A stretch of DNA of 64,000 nt from Leptasterias polaris (taxonomy: Eukaryota; Echinodermata; Asteroidea; Forcipulatida; Asteriidae). The position numbers and the translations under genes are program-made. The stretch covers positions 1,984,001 through 2,048,000 of the forward strand of contig JAZGTN010000094.1 in the NCBI GenBank assembly GCA_037783415.1, given 5' to 3'. The notes under the pieces were generated by a model. It was not told the DNA's origin and made no database searches. It worked only from the letters and a program-made list of their open reading frames with translations. Below, one piece after another: positions 46,562-56,708 of the stretch (positions are counted from its first letter, which is position 1; each line of letters opens with the position of its first letter).

Positions 46562-46921
46562 TACGACAAACACACGTCACAGAACAACTGCAACTCGTAC
46601 AGCAGCAACAAAGCCCCGTCTTCCAGAGATTACTCCGACCACCACGACTCAGACTCTCAAAGTAACAACCGCTTCGGCAGTAGGTACAACTACCAGACCA
46701 ATTACAGAACGGTCCGAAAGAACTCTTACAACAGTCAAGATGGTGATATGGAGATGGGGTACAGTAAACTTCAACAAGAGGGACTGGCGGACAGGAAACG
46801 ATCCAAGCTTTTTGCGCTGCGAATCGACAGGATGTCCAGAGTGCTATTCCCCCTGGCTTTTGTCGCCTTCGCCGTTACGTATTGGGTGTGTTATTACAGC
46901 ATATATGTTGCTGAGCTGTAG
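46562..46921 (+). CDS. Glycine-receptor-like anion channel, last exon: M3-M4 loop and M4, stop
   Basis: Phase 0 entry after CTTTTTTCTCAG. About 85 residues of intracellular loop are rich in Asn, Ser, Tyr and charged residues (YDKHTSQNNCNSYSS, then NYRTVRKNSYNSQDGDMEM). KRSKLFALRIDRMSRVLFPL then leads into M4 (AFVAFAVTYWVCYYSIYVAE), and the protein ends AEL with TAG at 46919-46921. R-IDRMSR-FP and the YW pair in M4 are GlyR-like. The extracellular tail is only a few residues. The loop could carry phosphorylation or anchoring sites, but none can be named. The seven exons together encode about 423 residues, complete from the first beta strands. Confidence 0.95.
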   Translation, partial: YDKHTSQNNCNSYSSNKAPSSRDYSDHHDSDSQSNNRFGSRYNYQTNYRTVRKNSYNSQDGDMEMGYSKLQQEGLADRKRSKLFALRIDRMSRVLFPLAFVAFAVTYWVCYYSIYVAEL

Positions 46922-49018
46922 ATGAGGATTGTTTGCGTTCAGACAGGGCCTTCCCCGCCATTCATTTCGTTTATACGTTTGTGTGTACTGAAAAAGGCGC
47001 TGTCCGAATTGAAGGGGTTTGGCTTCAGTCGTAGACCGTGACGTTTCTGTTGAGAAATAGGCCTGGGCCAATGCTTAAGTACGAAGTCCGACGCAAGCTG
47101 TAGGCCTATACCTTCATTACAATGCAGGCCTCGTTGTTGTCTGGTTCGCTGCATGCAACACTGCTGGTTCCCGGTTGAAAAACAATGACAGCAAATGTAT
47201 CTCTCTTCACCACCATTGTTTTAGCTGTGGTGTAATGGTTACATGCCCAAACCCACCTCTGTACCTAAATAGACCTCCGTACCTAAATAGACCTCCGTAC
47301 TGTGACGGTTTGGTTACTGCACTGCCTGAGTGCTATAACTAAGTACTGTATTTCCGACAGTTGACCAGGGACGTCCGCAATGGTTTATCGTTCTTGTGTT
47401 AAGTTGTAAACAAACTGTGACGTCATCAGTGCTAATGCCCATTGCAGTACTGGTTGAATCCTCCACAGTTTCTTTGTGTCCTGATTGTTATCATTGTTTT
47501 CTAATTATTCTGATATTTGTTCCGCCGAAACGGCACTGGCACTTTTTTTCCCCTCATATTGAAATTTCTGAACTAAGTATTAATTTGTCAGTAATTTTTG
47601 TGCAGAAAATAAATATTTTTCTAAACACAGTATTTACAATTTTGATGCTAGACGGTTTTGTCATTTTACGTACGGTAGTTTTCTTGCATATACACGTGCA
47701 AGATTGGTTGACTCGTCAATTTGACTTGGTTGGACTCTAGCTAGTTAAAGTTCTTTGACTTTTGGGTACGTATTGAGTCGTAATCATTCTTTAAACCTTA
47801 TTCTGTGCACGCCTTTATATTGCTTTAACTATTTCTATAAAACTATCAAAAGTTTCCTTTCTCATTTCAAGCCGGGCCTTCTTCAAACATAAAAACGGAA
47901 ACATCATTTAGCTTTAGAGCTTTTGTACCCCCCACTTTTTGGGGGGTACAAATTATATACAAACTGTAAAGTGCAAACAGTTGGAATGCAAACTCAAACT
48001 ACAGTTTTAGTTGGCAAGAGGTGCCCCCACTAGAAAAAGAATGATACCCTATTGTACCCCCACCGCCACCTCCTAAAAGTTGGCCTTACTGTCGCCGCTG
48101 TTCCAAACAACAGATCTACCTAAACACAAAGGGTGTTTTGCCAGACCTGGGCTGTGGCTCGTGTTCTCGGTCTACACCGGATATTGCTCTTTTTGTCTGA
48201 TGCACCTTTTCGAAGTTACATTGGCCGACAAAAATGGCCGACACTGAGCAAGCCGGAACCGGTGATGAAATCGACCCCAGATTTTGAAGGAAAACTAGAA
48301 GGTCAATGATATGTCTTGAAATTAAGCAGTAAGCTATTTTGGCAACACGTGACATTGACTGTGAATGACGTTGACACCATCACTATGCGCAACATACACA
48401 TACTAGACGACAGTTTCAAGCTCAGGACAGGAAAAGAACGGTACTTTTTTTAATTAACAAGAAAGGGTAATAAACTGTTAAAGTGTTGGCTTTTGCAGTT
48501 GTCAGCGTTATAGGTTGAATTGCACACTTCAGGTTTATTACAGTCTAGGCAAATTATAAGAAAATGCAAAGAAGCAAAAGAAGATAACATTATTATTATT
48601 ATTTTTTTGTTTCAGAAAACAAAATTAAGTAAAGAACCACAAGTATAAAGCCAAATACATTTTTGGAACACTGCATGTATTACAGCTAGCGAATAGGAGT
48701 CACGAGCTTCGTCAATATTTTGTTAAGAAACGCTACTGGTGCCGACAGCGTTTTGGGTGTTTTTTTACAAGATTACCAGGTTATCTTGTCCACCCATACA
48801 AAAAAAAAAATTGACAGACAAACATCAGACGGGACAATGAACGGACTGTCAGAACTAACCACAGAGATTCCTCCAAAATGATCTCATTTTGCAGTTTACT
48901 TTGCCAGGGTAATAAATCAAAATAATTATGCGGTTCATTTTGTGAGAGTTTTTGTGGATGCGAACGAATTCTCCCTTAACCTCAAATTTATTTATATGAG
49001 TGTATTTGTATATTTCGT
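46922..49018. other. 3' untranslated/flanking region of the receptor gene
   Basis: No open domain-bearing frame. A candidate polyadenylation hexamer lies at 47608. A self-complementary CCCCCCACTTTTTGGGGGG palindrome lies at about 47929-47947. The 3' end of the transcript cannot be fixed from sequence alone. Confidence 0.5.
47608..47613 (+). other. Candidate polyadenylation signal AATAAA
   Basis: First canonical AATAAA on the plus strand well positioned after the receptor stop codon (687 bp downstream). Another at about 52013 is an alternative for a very long 3' UTR. Confidence 0.4.
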
Positions 49019-49640
49019 CGAAGTGACCTATCTTGTTCACAGCCCCCAAAACCGTGTTTGGAGAAAATCACGATTGAAGTTGCACTACTTTTCAAACTGC
49101 TGCTTCAGGGTATACTTAAAAAGTTTGTTTCATTTTTTTAAGACAAAAATAAAGCTGAATACTTTATTCGTGCATAACTGTCAGAGTGTTTTCATTCTTG
49201 CAACTATTTTAATTAGTAATACAATCCTAAACACATACGTCACTTCGTGAAAATGAAAGCGAGTATTGCCCGCAGCGCGCGCGTTGTGTACAAACACATT
49301 GCATATTGAGACCTATCGCGATAGGTCACTTCGTGAAAATACTACGCTTCCAGATAGGTCACTTCGTGAAAATGCGAAATGTCACACACGCGCTGAACTG
49401 TGTGTGTAACGCTTTGTATATCATTGGTGAAGTGGCGCGTCGAGATAGGTCACTTCGTGGAAATACAAAACGGCAAATCTAGTGACACGTCGTTTTTACT
49501 AATTAGTGTAATTACGAAACTATTAAGTATTAGGTATTCAAACTTGCTGAAAATGTTAACAGTAATGAGTATATTAATAATTTGTATAAAACCCGATTTG
49601 CAAAAATTTATTATTTTTGACAGATAGGTCACTTCGTGGT
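49019..49640. repeat. AGATAGGTCACTTCGTG dispersed cluster
   Basis: The motif occurs at about 49319, 49352, 49443 and 49622, with a partial copy at 49239. It occurs inverted as CGAAGTGACCTATCT at 49019-49033. An 18-bp palindrome GACCTATCGCGATAGGTC lies at about 49310. The outermost inverted pair (49019 and 49622) could be element ends. Confidence 0.75.
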
Positions 49641-49918
49641 ACGCGTGACGATTTGTACATTCAGCATATCAAGTTATCAAGTGGACTTAATTCCCATTGT
49701 TGTAGACCTATAGATGTTTGCTAATTTATTCAGCATTGTCCACCCAAAAAGTAGAGCACAAAAATAATGATTAAGCAAGGTCAAAAGGCATCACATTGTC
49801 ATGAACTGCCCATCGTACACAGGAAATATTCCACTCTTTGTAAATCAAACTTTGCACTTGCTAGTTACTCTCCTCTATTAAGTAATCATTTTGTTCTAAT
49901 GCATTCCAGGCAGGTGGT

Positions 49919-50305
49919 TTAAAGGCACTGGACACGTTTGGTAATTACTCAAAATATATATTAGCATAAAAACTTACTTGGTATAACGAGCAACGGAGAG
50001 CTGTTGATAGTATAAAACATTGTGAGAAACGACTCCCTCTGAAGTAACGTAGTTTTTGAGAAAGAGGTAATTTCTCACTAAAATATTTGAATCTGAAAAA
50101 GACTTCAGGCCTGAAGCCCTTTTCAGGCATCTGAAAGCACACAAATTTGTGCAACAAGGGTGTTTTTTCTTTCATTATTTTCTTGCAACTTCGATGACCA
50201 ATTGAGCCCAAATTTTCACAGGTTTGTTATTTTATGCATATGTTGGGATACACCAAGTGAGAATACTGGTCTTTGACAATTACAAAACGTGTCCAGTGCC
50301 TTTAA
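49919..50305. mobile_element. TTAA-flanked MITE, full-length GGCACTGGACACG subfamily
   Basis: Terminal inverted repeats TTAAAGGCACTGGACACGTT and CGTGTCCAGTGCCTTTAA. The interior includes CATTGTGAGAAACGACTCCC and TTGACCAATTGAGC-type segments (ACTTCGATGACCAATTGAGC). This is the best-preserved copy of its family here, with TTAA at both ends. Confidence 0.92.
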
Positions 50306-50990
50306 AGAAACACAATCTAGAATAAAAGCGGTCTTTTTTGATCGGGTGTTGTCACTTAAAATATATACCAAAGAATGAATTGAAACTTACACCATGGGTG
50401 TTAAAATAACACACATTTCTGCAAAACAATTACATTGGTGTAATTTTAAAACTCTAAACTAAAGATCTTAATCATGATTCTCTCTTCAATAGATGCTATT
50501 TTTTGCATCAGGGATAATGAATATAATTTGGTTTTTACCCTACACGATGTGTGTTAAGCACTGCATACTCAGTACTTTCCCGAGTTCTGTGAAAACAAAA
50601 TTCACAGGCAAATTACTCGGGTGGGATTCGAACTCTCTCTTCGGTATCTATAAGTGATAACACCCACGTGTCAATTTTAACACTGTTTTTGTAGAGTGAC
50701 AATTAAGACATTTGGATTAAATTTAAAGACCTTGTTAGTAGTCCTTGATTGACATTAATAAATGATTACCCACTTCACTGTTTGCAATTTGTAGCTATAA
50801 TGAAAAAGAAAAACGGACTACATTCGCTTTCCGTATCCTCGGTCATAACGATTTGATATCTCTTTGCAGTCTTACTTTCGCAAACGTGCAAACTACTTCC
50901 AGTTCAGAATTGACGCAAAAAACTAGATTCCAGCGACCAGATCAATTTTTAAGTATAGATGTGTGTCTCGGGTTGTTGCTCAGTTTGCCC
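50306..50990. other. Intergenic, AT-rich
   Basis: It contains ACACCATGGGTGTTAAAATA and TTTTAACACTG-TTTTTGTAGAGTG, which look like remnants of another short inverted-repeat element. No gene seen. Confidence 0.4.
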
Positions 50991-51457
50991 CTTGACCCCT
51001 TGCACTGACGTCACACACGGCTACCTGCCAATGGTCCACCATTTTGGGAGTCAAAAATACAAGGTGCGCGTCTATTTTCACGCGCCGTGCCTCAAATGCG
51101 CACTGGGCCCAATTTCAGGCTCTGCTTACCGCCGAATTCTGCGCTTGCGATCACCATTCTCCGCTTACCGAGAAAGTGCCGAACTTCTGCGCTAGCTGTG
51201 TAAGCGTAGAATGCCTAGTAACGTGGACTAAGCAAGCGCACAAGCAAAATTGCCCTGCTAACCCGTGAAATACGCCTGACGTAAGCGCGGAATTCCATGC
51301 TTCCGTAAGCGCCGATTCTTTGCTTACGGTAAGCAGAACCATGAAAATGGGCCCTGCACAGTAACATACACAAGGAATCTGACTTCCAATTATTGTGTAA
51401 CCAAATTATTAGAGGGGGGGGGGGGGGGATGATGACGTCAGGGAAATCTGGTCAATA
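50991..51457. mobile_element. TGACGTCA-end MITE (family E), copy 2, containing a second MITE
   Basis: It begins CTTGACCCCTTGCACTGACG followed by TCA, and ends GATGACGTCAGGGAAATCTG followed by GTCAATA. It matches the ends of 17280-17591, is interrupted by the element at 51105-51354, and has a poly-G run near its right end. Confidence 0.7.
51105..51354. mobile_element. GGGCCCAATTTCA-end MITE (family D), copy nested in family E
   Basis: Left end GGGCCCAATTTCAGGCTCTG with CTTACC. Right end GGTAAGCAGAACCATGAAAA with TGGGCCC, an imperfect inverted repeat. The same ends are at 59859-60303 and 60547-61070. The interior is rich in TAAGCG/CGCTTA motifs. Confidence 0.75.
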
Positions 51458-52144
51458 GCCAATCTGCGTCCATTTGACTTGGAGTCCATTTGATATACCT
51501 ACTCAGGAATGGCCGGTAATAACGTCAACTCTGAATGGGAAAGTGACTAAATAGTCATTTTTTTAAAAATTATCTTTACTTATTTACTTGTCTTGTATTT
51601 TAGGTCCGAGGTCTTAATGACACTGTTTTTGTCTTTAGGGGTACAGAATTAGTGATCTTTACAATTTTATATTTCGACGACTGAATATCGTGTCTGGTTA
51701 AGTAGTTTGTTAACACTTAACTTGTTGAACAATAACACAGACGATGACCTTTGATGGCGTGTTTGCCTTTTGTCTAACAACAAACCACGTGATTCGAAGG
51801 CATTTTTATATAGGTGTATTTTAAAAGTCATAACATGACAGTTTTTTCTTACAATGAAGTTATAATATTTTGTTGACTAACAATTACTGCATGGCCAATA
51901 TTGATGTACATGTATAATCGCTCAATCATCTGATATAATTATTGTGATAACGAATCGATGTGGTATAGCTGCATACATGGACATATCAAATTATTGTTGT
52001 AAATATACTGTTAATAAAGGAATTATGATTGAAATTGTTTTTATAATATTCTCAAAGTCAGTCTAAGATGATGAAAATAATTAAGTCTATCTCTCCGGAA
52101 AGAACTTTCTTTGTGCCTGGAATAAAAGATTTAAAGAATAGGCA
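51458..52144. other. Intergenic, AT-rich
   Basis: Nothing recognised apart from an AATAAA at about 52013 preceded by AT-rich sequence, which might be a distal polyadenylation site. Confidence 0.45.
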
Positions 52145-52901
52145 CACTCCAAAAATGTACGGGTCAGAATTTACCCGTATTCCAGATCCCAGTGGACCTG
52201 ACCCAATTCCGGGTCAAGCTGACCCGGTAAATGTTTTTTTTTTTTTTATTGGATTTTAACTCGGATTCTGCGTCATTTTCCAGACAGATTCCGGGTCATG
52301 TTGAGACAGATTCCGGGTCATTTTGAAACAGATTCCGGGTCATTTTGAGACAGATTCCGGGTCATTTTGAGACAGATTCCAGGTCATTTTGACACAGATT
52401 CCAGGTCGATTTGAGACAGATTCCGGGTCATTTTGAGACAGATTCCGGGTCATTTTGAGACAGATTCCGGGTCATTTTGAGACAGATTCCGGGTCATTTT
52501 GAGACAGAGTCCAGGTCATTTTGACACAGATTCCGGGTCATTTTGACACAGATTCCGGGTCATTTTGACACAGATTCCGGGTCATTTTGAGACAGATTCC
52601 GGGTCATTTTGAGACAGATTCCGGTTCATTTTGAGACAGATTCCGGTTCATTTTGAGACAGATTCCGGGTCATTTTGAGACAGATTCCGGGTAATTTTGA
52701 CACAGATTCCGGGTCATTTTGACACAGATTCCGGGTCATTCTCACACAGATTCCGGGTCATTTTCACACAGATTCCGGGTCATTTTCACACAGATATCGG
52801 GTCATTTTACACGGGAAGTTCCTGGTCATACTGATCCAGAAATGGGTCAGGTCCCACGGAACCCAGATCCAGGTCAATCTGACCCGAAAGTTTTTAGAGT
52901 A
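52145..52901. mobile_element. GGGTCA-family foldback element carrying a minisatellite
   Basis: Ends are CACTCCAAAAATGTACGGG and its imperfect inverse (GACCCGAAAGTTTTTAGAGT). Inward lie paired GTGGACCTGACCC and GGGTCAGGTCCCAC blocks, about 65 bp of arm on each side. Between the arms lies the 22-bp array (52269-52808). This is the expanded version of the elements at 2205-2450 and 3985-7475. Confidence 0.9.
52269..52808. repeat. 22-bp minisatellite inside the foldback element
   Basis: About 24 copies of GAGACAGATTCCGGGTCATT with TT. Units carry GAGACA, GACACA or CACACA in runs: mostly GAGACA at the left, GACACA groups in the middle and CACACA at the right end. No spacers, so not a CRISPR array. 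Confidence 0.96.
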
Positions 52902-55330
52902 GTTTCAGTTAAAGTCGCGTAAAGGAGATGATTACAACTTGTTTTGAATATGTCATCGGAAACAGATCTGCACTTTATCCAGTCTGTATCCTGTCTTGGT
53001 TCTAATAATAATATCCCCCGACTACCCTTGCCGTTTACCTAGAACATGTTCAATGCTGGTTCGAAAATCTTTACAGGGACTACAGCTGGGTCATCAAGGG
53101 AGGAGAAATGTCTTGATTTCCTTCAGGGGAAATTCAAAGCAAAACTGTCAGTGCCATTAGTTGAGTAGACAGCAATGTTCCTGGACAATTTCCTGTGTAC
53201 GGGCGCGGACTGGACGTCCCCCTGGCAATGCCATAGTAGGTCATCAGCACAGCAGTTTAACTAGGAAAAACTTGGCCTACATCGCCCAAAATGTTGATTT
53301 GAAATCTAGTCAAACTAAGATGGATTGCTTCAAAAATCGGGAGTACATCTTTCTTTCCTTCAGCATCATCTTTAAACAACCATGACAATTTGTTCTACCG
53401 GCCATTTAAATCGAAATTAAATTTCAACATCAGAAACACCCTGGGCATGGACATTTTGACGAAAAGTACATTAAACTGGAACATTCACACCCAGGAAACT
53501 TTCTTCACCCCGGGGGTAACTCATACTATGTGTCACCGTTTTGTAATATAACAATGTCTTTCTAGGATACAGTGATGTTGAAATGGTTCCTATTTCTATG
53601 GAGACTAATAATGATTTCAGCCGGCGGCTAGAAAGATCCAACAACCTTTTTGAAAAATCTGACTTCGTGCCTTCCGTTTTGTTCCCACTGAAATAGAAAA
53701 ACGAAAATGTTTATGGCCGAGGAATGTGAACACCGTGCTGGATCGACGGGTTAGAGTCACGTCTTATATCGAGGGCATCTGTGGACTCCTGAAAGGGGAA
53801 ATAATTATGGTGGTAGGAGAAGCACGAAGCTAATTAATTGATTCTTTTATTGAGCAGGTTGTGTCCTGCAGATATTTGAATACGTGAATTGAATAACATT
53901 CCCAAGTAATGAATGGAAATTGAAAAACCTGATTGTAATTAAGAATGATTTGATAAAAATTAACTCTTCGAAGCGGACGACTCAGCACAATGTTGCGTCT
54001 GTGCTAATGATTTACTCGCCCAAGCTCGCCAAGTGTTTTTCATTTTGAATGTAAATGGAGTGGTGATTGGACTTGGAGTTATGTCGGTCAGTTTTACGAG
54101 GTTGGACTCCATGCTTCGAGTGATTCATACGTTTGGGAATGTTTAGGCCTAATTGTTCCGAACCGTTCTGACCCATGTAGTGTAGTGCCCTGTACCTCAA
54201 GCTTTCCTCCTCTGCGACCCTTTCTACAACTTCCTTCCTCTCCATGCTACAACCCAGGAGCACATTCATAATTATTATTGCAGAATTTATGTTTTTTGTG
54301 AATCAAACTAAGTAGGGGAACGTGCAAAAGGCAAAGCAAAACTGTACGCCTATAAGCGCTGGTTCATTTTAAAAGAGTGAACGCGGTGAGCTGAGTGCAC
54401 ACGGGTTTGAAATGCAATGTGTTACTCACTTTCAAACTCACCTTGACTATCGTCTGCTCAGGACTATAAGGTCATTTTGTGCAATTTGTATGGGTATTTT
54501 GGGGCAAAAAGAAACAATAATTTTCTAAGTAAAACCTTCATTTGTTGATTTTGACTTTTTAATTAATCAATTTATGTATTTATATTTATTTATTGCAACC
54601 TATAACATTAGACTCTGATGCCGTTGGCGATGTTTGGAACTCTCTGAATTAAAAAGTTGTTGATCACACCTCAATCGATTAGGCCCCTAGGTCTACCAGT
54701 TCTTAAGTCTACACTCTTCTGGTAGTTTTCCTCAAAGTTACAAAGCTGTTTTTCACGAATCTATGATTGCATTGAGAGTTATATTTATTTAGAATTGTCA
54801 CTGTATGGTAGGGGGATTTATACGCCATTGTTTGAACGAATCCATAACAGGCAGTTCAGAGATGTACGGCTCCGGGGGAGGTTCAGAGCGGTGTATGGAT
54901 GAGGGTTCGGGGTGTACCACACTAAGCCAAAATTCATGCGCCTAGCTGATTATCATAATTTGTAACACAGAATCCTTTGAATTGTATTGTTTTGGGGGTC
55001 ATGCAACTAATAGATTGGGCCTATTTAACTTGGGAATTGGACTGAGTGCCTCATGAAAACTGGCAGCAATTCGGTTTGGGAAAAAACACATTTTCGGGGG
55101 TGTTTTTTCTGGGGTAATTAGCAAACATTCCAAACGGCTGACCTGCCAAAAATTGAAAAGAAATCTGAAGTTTAGTGGTCTGAAAATATATTTGATTGGT
55201 TTTTAAGAGGCTGAGAGATATTTTTTGAGTATTTTTGAATATTAAATTTAGCATTAAATTTAGCTTCAAACACCACTTAAATTTAGCATTGTTTGCTATG
55301 GGAGTTCATTTAGTGTGGTGCAACCGTCGG
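52902..55330. other. Intergenic, nothing recognised
   Basis: Several short open frames without recognisable domains. No clear repeat ends seen. Confidence 0.5.
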
Positions 55331-55535
55331 AGGGAGGTTTATTATATAGCGCCCTCCAGTGACAATAGCGTCATGTTGCCCTCCAACCCGGAAGTGAAAC
55401 TAACACGTGTGCAATTTGCAACCGTACGACGAGATTAGTGTGTAGTGTATTGTATTTGTAGCATTCTGCTGTTGAATGTGGGATCTACATCATATTCATA
55501 CATGCCCCGAGGAATACGTACAACTTACAAGGTAA
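55331..55535 (+). promoter_or_regulatory. Possible first exon and promoter of an unidentified plus-strand gene
   Basis: GGTTTATTATATAGCGCCCT (about 55336) is followed, about 165 bp later, by ATG at 55502. Ten codons (MPRGIRTTYK) then run straight into a strong donor AAG/GTAAGT at 55532. No downstream exon was recognised before the minus-strand gene. The TATATAGCGCCCTC segment may instead be a SINE fragment. Weak evidence. Confidence 0.2.
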
Positions 55536-56031
55536 GTCAGAATTGTATGATTTCATTATTAGCTATATTAATATAAGTAAATAACGCACTGAGCCATTTC
55601 CAATTCCAGCCTTTTTAGTTTTAATTTAAAAAAAGGCCACCAAAATACAGTATTTGTTGAGTTGATGTTGAGTTGCACTCCACTTGCAATGTCTCTTTTA
55701 ATTTTACTCAGTTTTATGATTTAGTACGCCTCCACCGGCAGTAGTAATAGTATAGATAGGACTAGGAGAGGTATACACACATTGAATGGGCACAATTATG
55801 TTACAACATGTGAGTTAAAAATAAAAGTGACGAACGGGAATAGTCAGCACAGTTTGTTCCTTTAGTATACATCTATTAAATTCAAGTAGATCCCTCTCCT
55901 TAAAAACGCGTCATTTCAATTCTTCACGATAAATCCATGTAGTACTACACTAGTAGGTACTTGCACAATACAACTTACAACAAGTTGTACAGTGTCAGTT
56001 TCTAAATGTATCGATAAATACTAGGCCTAAG

Positions 56032-56065
56032 CATGGAGGAATAAGAACAATCTTATTCCTCCATG
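56032..56065. repeat. Perfect 15-bp hairpin
   Basis: CATGGAGGAATAAGA (56032-56046), loop ACAA, then the exact reverse complement (56051-56065). Confidence 0.9.
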
Positions 56066-56108
56066 GCCTATTGTGATGTGCAGTAATATGGCATGTACAT
56101 GTACATAG

Positions 56109-56708
56109 CTAGCCCACCATGTTGGGCTGTTATGGCTCTCTTTTAACATCGGTCATTAATGCATGTATCAATTGTAGTCCCGGCCCTGGGGGACCCAGGA
56201 CTTTGGCAGAGGTAGCCGGGACATAGACGGGGATGTGCAAAAACCGTGCCCCGCTAGCCGGGACAATAGCGGGGTCTTTGCCGAGGTTGTACAATTTGTT
56301 TCCCCGCCCTACCGGGAAAATAGCGGGGACTTTGCCGAGGTTGTACCATTTGTTTCCCCGCCCTACCGGGACAATAGCGGATCGTTTTGTGGGTGACAAA
56401 TGCCCTGCATGTCGGTCGGGCCGGGATTGTGCAGGGGTTGTTATAAATGCCTCGCATGCCGGGGCCGGGATCGTGCGGGGGTTGTTATAAATGCCCCGCA
56501 TGCCTTGGCCGGGATCGTGCAGGGGGATGTACAAAAACAAGTGCCCCGCCCGGCCAGGCACGTAGGGGGGCATGGCAGGGACTATGACGCCAAGCCATTT
56601 TTACATCCCCGGCCAAGTCCCTGCTAGTCCCGGGTCCCCCAGGGCCGGGATTACAATTGATATGTGCATAACACTCGCAAAAGACCGATGTTAAAAGAGG
56701 TGGGCTAG
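56109..56708. mobile_element. GC-rich foldback element with GCCGGGACAATAGCGGGG repeats
   Basis: Outer ends CTAGCCCACC and GGTGGGCTAG. Arms share CTCTTTTAACATCGGTC, ATATCAATTGTA-type and CCCGGCCCTGGGGGACCC blocks in inverse. The interior has tandem blocks of TACCGGGACAATAGCGG with TTTGCCGAGGTTGTACCATT, and TTGTTATAAATGCCCCGCAT blocks. Local GC is far above the surroundings. Frames on both strands are repeat artefacts. Confidence 0.88.

Noticed and set aside
52269..52808. Possible CRISPR-like array
   Set aside because: Direct 22-bp units follow each other without spacers, and this is animal DNA; it is a minisatellite.
56130..56627. Pro/Arg/Gly-rich frames on both strands
   Set aside because: Translations of the GC-rich foldback repeats.
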